Position numbers and translations under genes: made by a program. A stretch of DNA of 64,000 nt from Spirodela intermedia. Its lineage: Eukaryota > Streptophyta > Magnoliopsida > Alismatales > Araceae. Location: positions 2,834,169-2,898,168 of the forward strand of contig LR746276.1 of assembly GCA_902729315.2 (NCBI GenBank), in the 5' to 3' direction. This document shows positions 62,440 to 64,000 of this stretch, one piece after another. Under the pieces are notes generated by a model. The model had not been told where the DNA came from, did not search any database, and worked only from the letters and a program-made list of their open reading frames with translations. How positions within the stretch are numbered: the stretch's first letter is position 1; each line of letters opens with the position of its first letter.

Positions 62440-64000
62440 TCTGTCATGCATCCTCTAGGTGTCATTGCCCTTCTTGCCTCCTGCTTCATCATTGATAGCC
62501 ACCTCATCATTGTTGTCTCCCTCTAGTATCACTATCCTGCCTTCCAACTACCACCATCATCCCCACCCCCCTCTAATGATGTTCTCCAGCCATGTAGGTG
62601 CCTCATCGTCGCTAGTGCTATCATTTCCCATCCATCACCATTGTCGCTACCATTTCTCCCACTGCCTTCTCTCTCTCCACTTGCATGAATATAGATTCGG
62701 TTGCCCCCTTGCCTTCTATCAATTAGGGTTAAAAGGCAACTAGCTTGTGACACCGAACCAACTTGAAACAGACCAGCTCAAGTTGAGCTGGCTGCTCCAC
62801 CATCTCACTCAAACCCAACTGGTTTGACCACTTAGTCCACACCAGTCCTCACACTCTAGCTTGAGTTAGGATTGAAATCAACTCAATCAGCCAGTCAGCC
62901 TTGTCAATAGTTAGCAGTCAATTGTCAACTATCAACAGTCAACTATTACACCAAATCAGTAGTAAACTCCTACCAACAAGTCAAGTCCACCAGCCTATCA
63001 ATGGCTTGTCATGCTTTAAAGAACCTTGAGTAAACCCATATTTAGACAAAGGGAACTATGAAAGAATCTTTGTCAGCATACTCACTAATAAATAAAAAAT
63101 GAGAATTAACATAAAATCATAGAAATTCAATTCATCCTCTCCTCTTAGTGTTTCACTTAGCCTCTCTTCAACCTACAACAATAAATATAAAATTAAAGAG
63201 GTATGGTAAATCAGTCAATATACAATTAGTATATATAATTTAATAAATATATTTTGATTAATTTATTATAACTAAATTAATTATTGAAAATATAATGGTA
63301 CAATAAAATATACAGATGGTTGTGCATAGAATGAGTATACAAATATTTTAAAGTGATTCCACTTGGAACCTACATCTATTGTTTCTCAAGTCCCTTCAAG
63401 CTTCTTAGATTCTACTAATCTAAGAAAATATTATGACCACTAGAGAAATCTAGCCACTACATTATTATCAATACTATCTCTTGTTCCTATAAAACTAGTA
63501 ACTAGATTACTTACAAATGTTCTTAGTTCTAACTTACTAAGTTGTTTATCATAGCTTTATATTCTTTCACTGATATTATGTCTATAAATAAATAGACATT
63601 GGACTAAATTGTCAAACTAGTCCTAGTAAAAAGTGTGTTGAATCATATATGTTGTTCATGCCAACACCATTTTGATATCTAATTTCAAAAGAGTCTTGTG
63701 GCTCTATTTTTTAGACAATGAGGAATGATAGGAGGCGAGAGAGAATATAATCCTTATTTTCTGAAGGGAGTCAATTGCTATGAAATGTCATAAGTGGATG
63801 AAATAAGTAAAGTTTTAAGATATTTATCTCATCTCCTTTAAATTGAGAAATACTCAAAGGGCTTGCATCATAGCTTAAGTTTGAGTTTAGAGACATATCC
63901 AAAGGCTAATTTAGCATATGGAAAAGAGATATGATGGACCAAACCTGGACTGCATTTCAACCTATAGATTATTTTAAGAATTCTTATTAGTCTTGTTGAA
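62440..64000. other. repeat-derived region to the right edge
   Basis: A stretch at 62740-63010 has the short C/A-rich phrase repeats (cagtcaact, caactatcaacagtc) common in gypsy-type LTR DNA. Near 63127 caattcatcctctcctc resembles a copia LTR 3' end. No coding remnant was identified, so neither is called as an element. Confidence 0.35.

Overview
This window is plant nuclear DNA. The evidence is multi-exon genes with GT/AG introns, a chloroplast NDH subunit, a plant MYC-type bHLH factor, plant alpha-dioxygenases, a plant LRR receptor kinase, and decayed Ty1/copia and Ty3/gypsy retrotransposons. A GC-rich intronless bHLH gene in AT-rich surroundings, and very many (GA)n/(CT)n tracts, would fit a monocot (perhaps a palm or Zingiberales relative). 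That placement is inference; the sequence does not name the species.

Layout. 1-3109 (-): 5' half of an LRR receptor-like kinase of the LRR-VIII-2 type, running off the left edge. 4100-6780: decayed copia element. 6902-12106 (-): coatomer subunit alpha, complete. 13104-16505 (-): plastid-type phosphoribosylglycinamide formyltransferase, complete. 17698-19989 (+): TPR protein with an in-frame 14-residue repeat. 22252-25774 (+): DUF1068 membrane protein with a 24-nt microexon. 26268-30840: copia LTR and gypsy remnants, both minus strand. 32109-34787 (-): PNSB1. 35363-38502 (+): GT47 exostosin-type glycosyltransferase, divergent from PNSB1. 41910-54408: tandem duplication of about 6.2 kb carrying two complete alpha-dioxygenase genes (-). 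In the left copy it also carries a truncated, frameshifted 3' piece of a hydroxymethylbilane synthase gene (+). 55724-57070 (+): intronless MYC-like bHLH. 57071-64000: AT-rich, gene-free, with repeats and a perfect 41-bp-arm hairpin.

These are independent single genes, as is usual for plants, not a pathway cluster. The most unusual part is the alpha-dioxygenase tandem array. Its two copies share both flanks, but the segment between the shared upstream block and the dioxygenase differs: a broken heme-pathway gene in one copy and repeat-like AT-rich DNA in the other. The boundaries fall on GA microsatellites. The array also shows a conversion-like tract at the gene 3' ends and microsatellite growth in one leader. 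Exon boundaries were set by reading frames, GT/AG sites and remembered family similarity. No alignment or database search was run.
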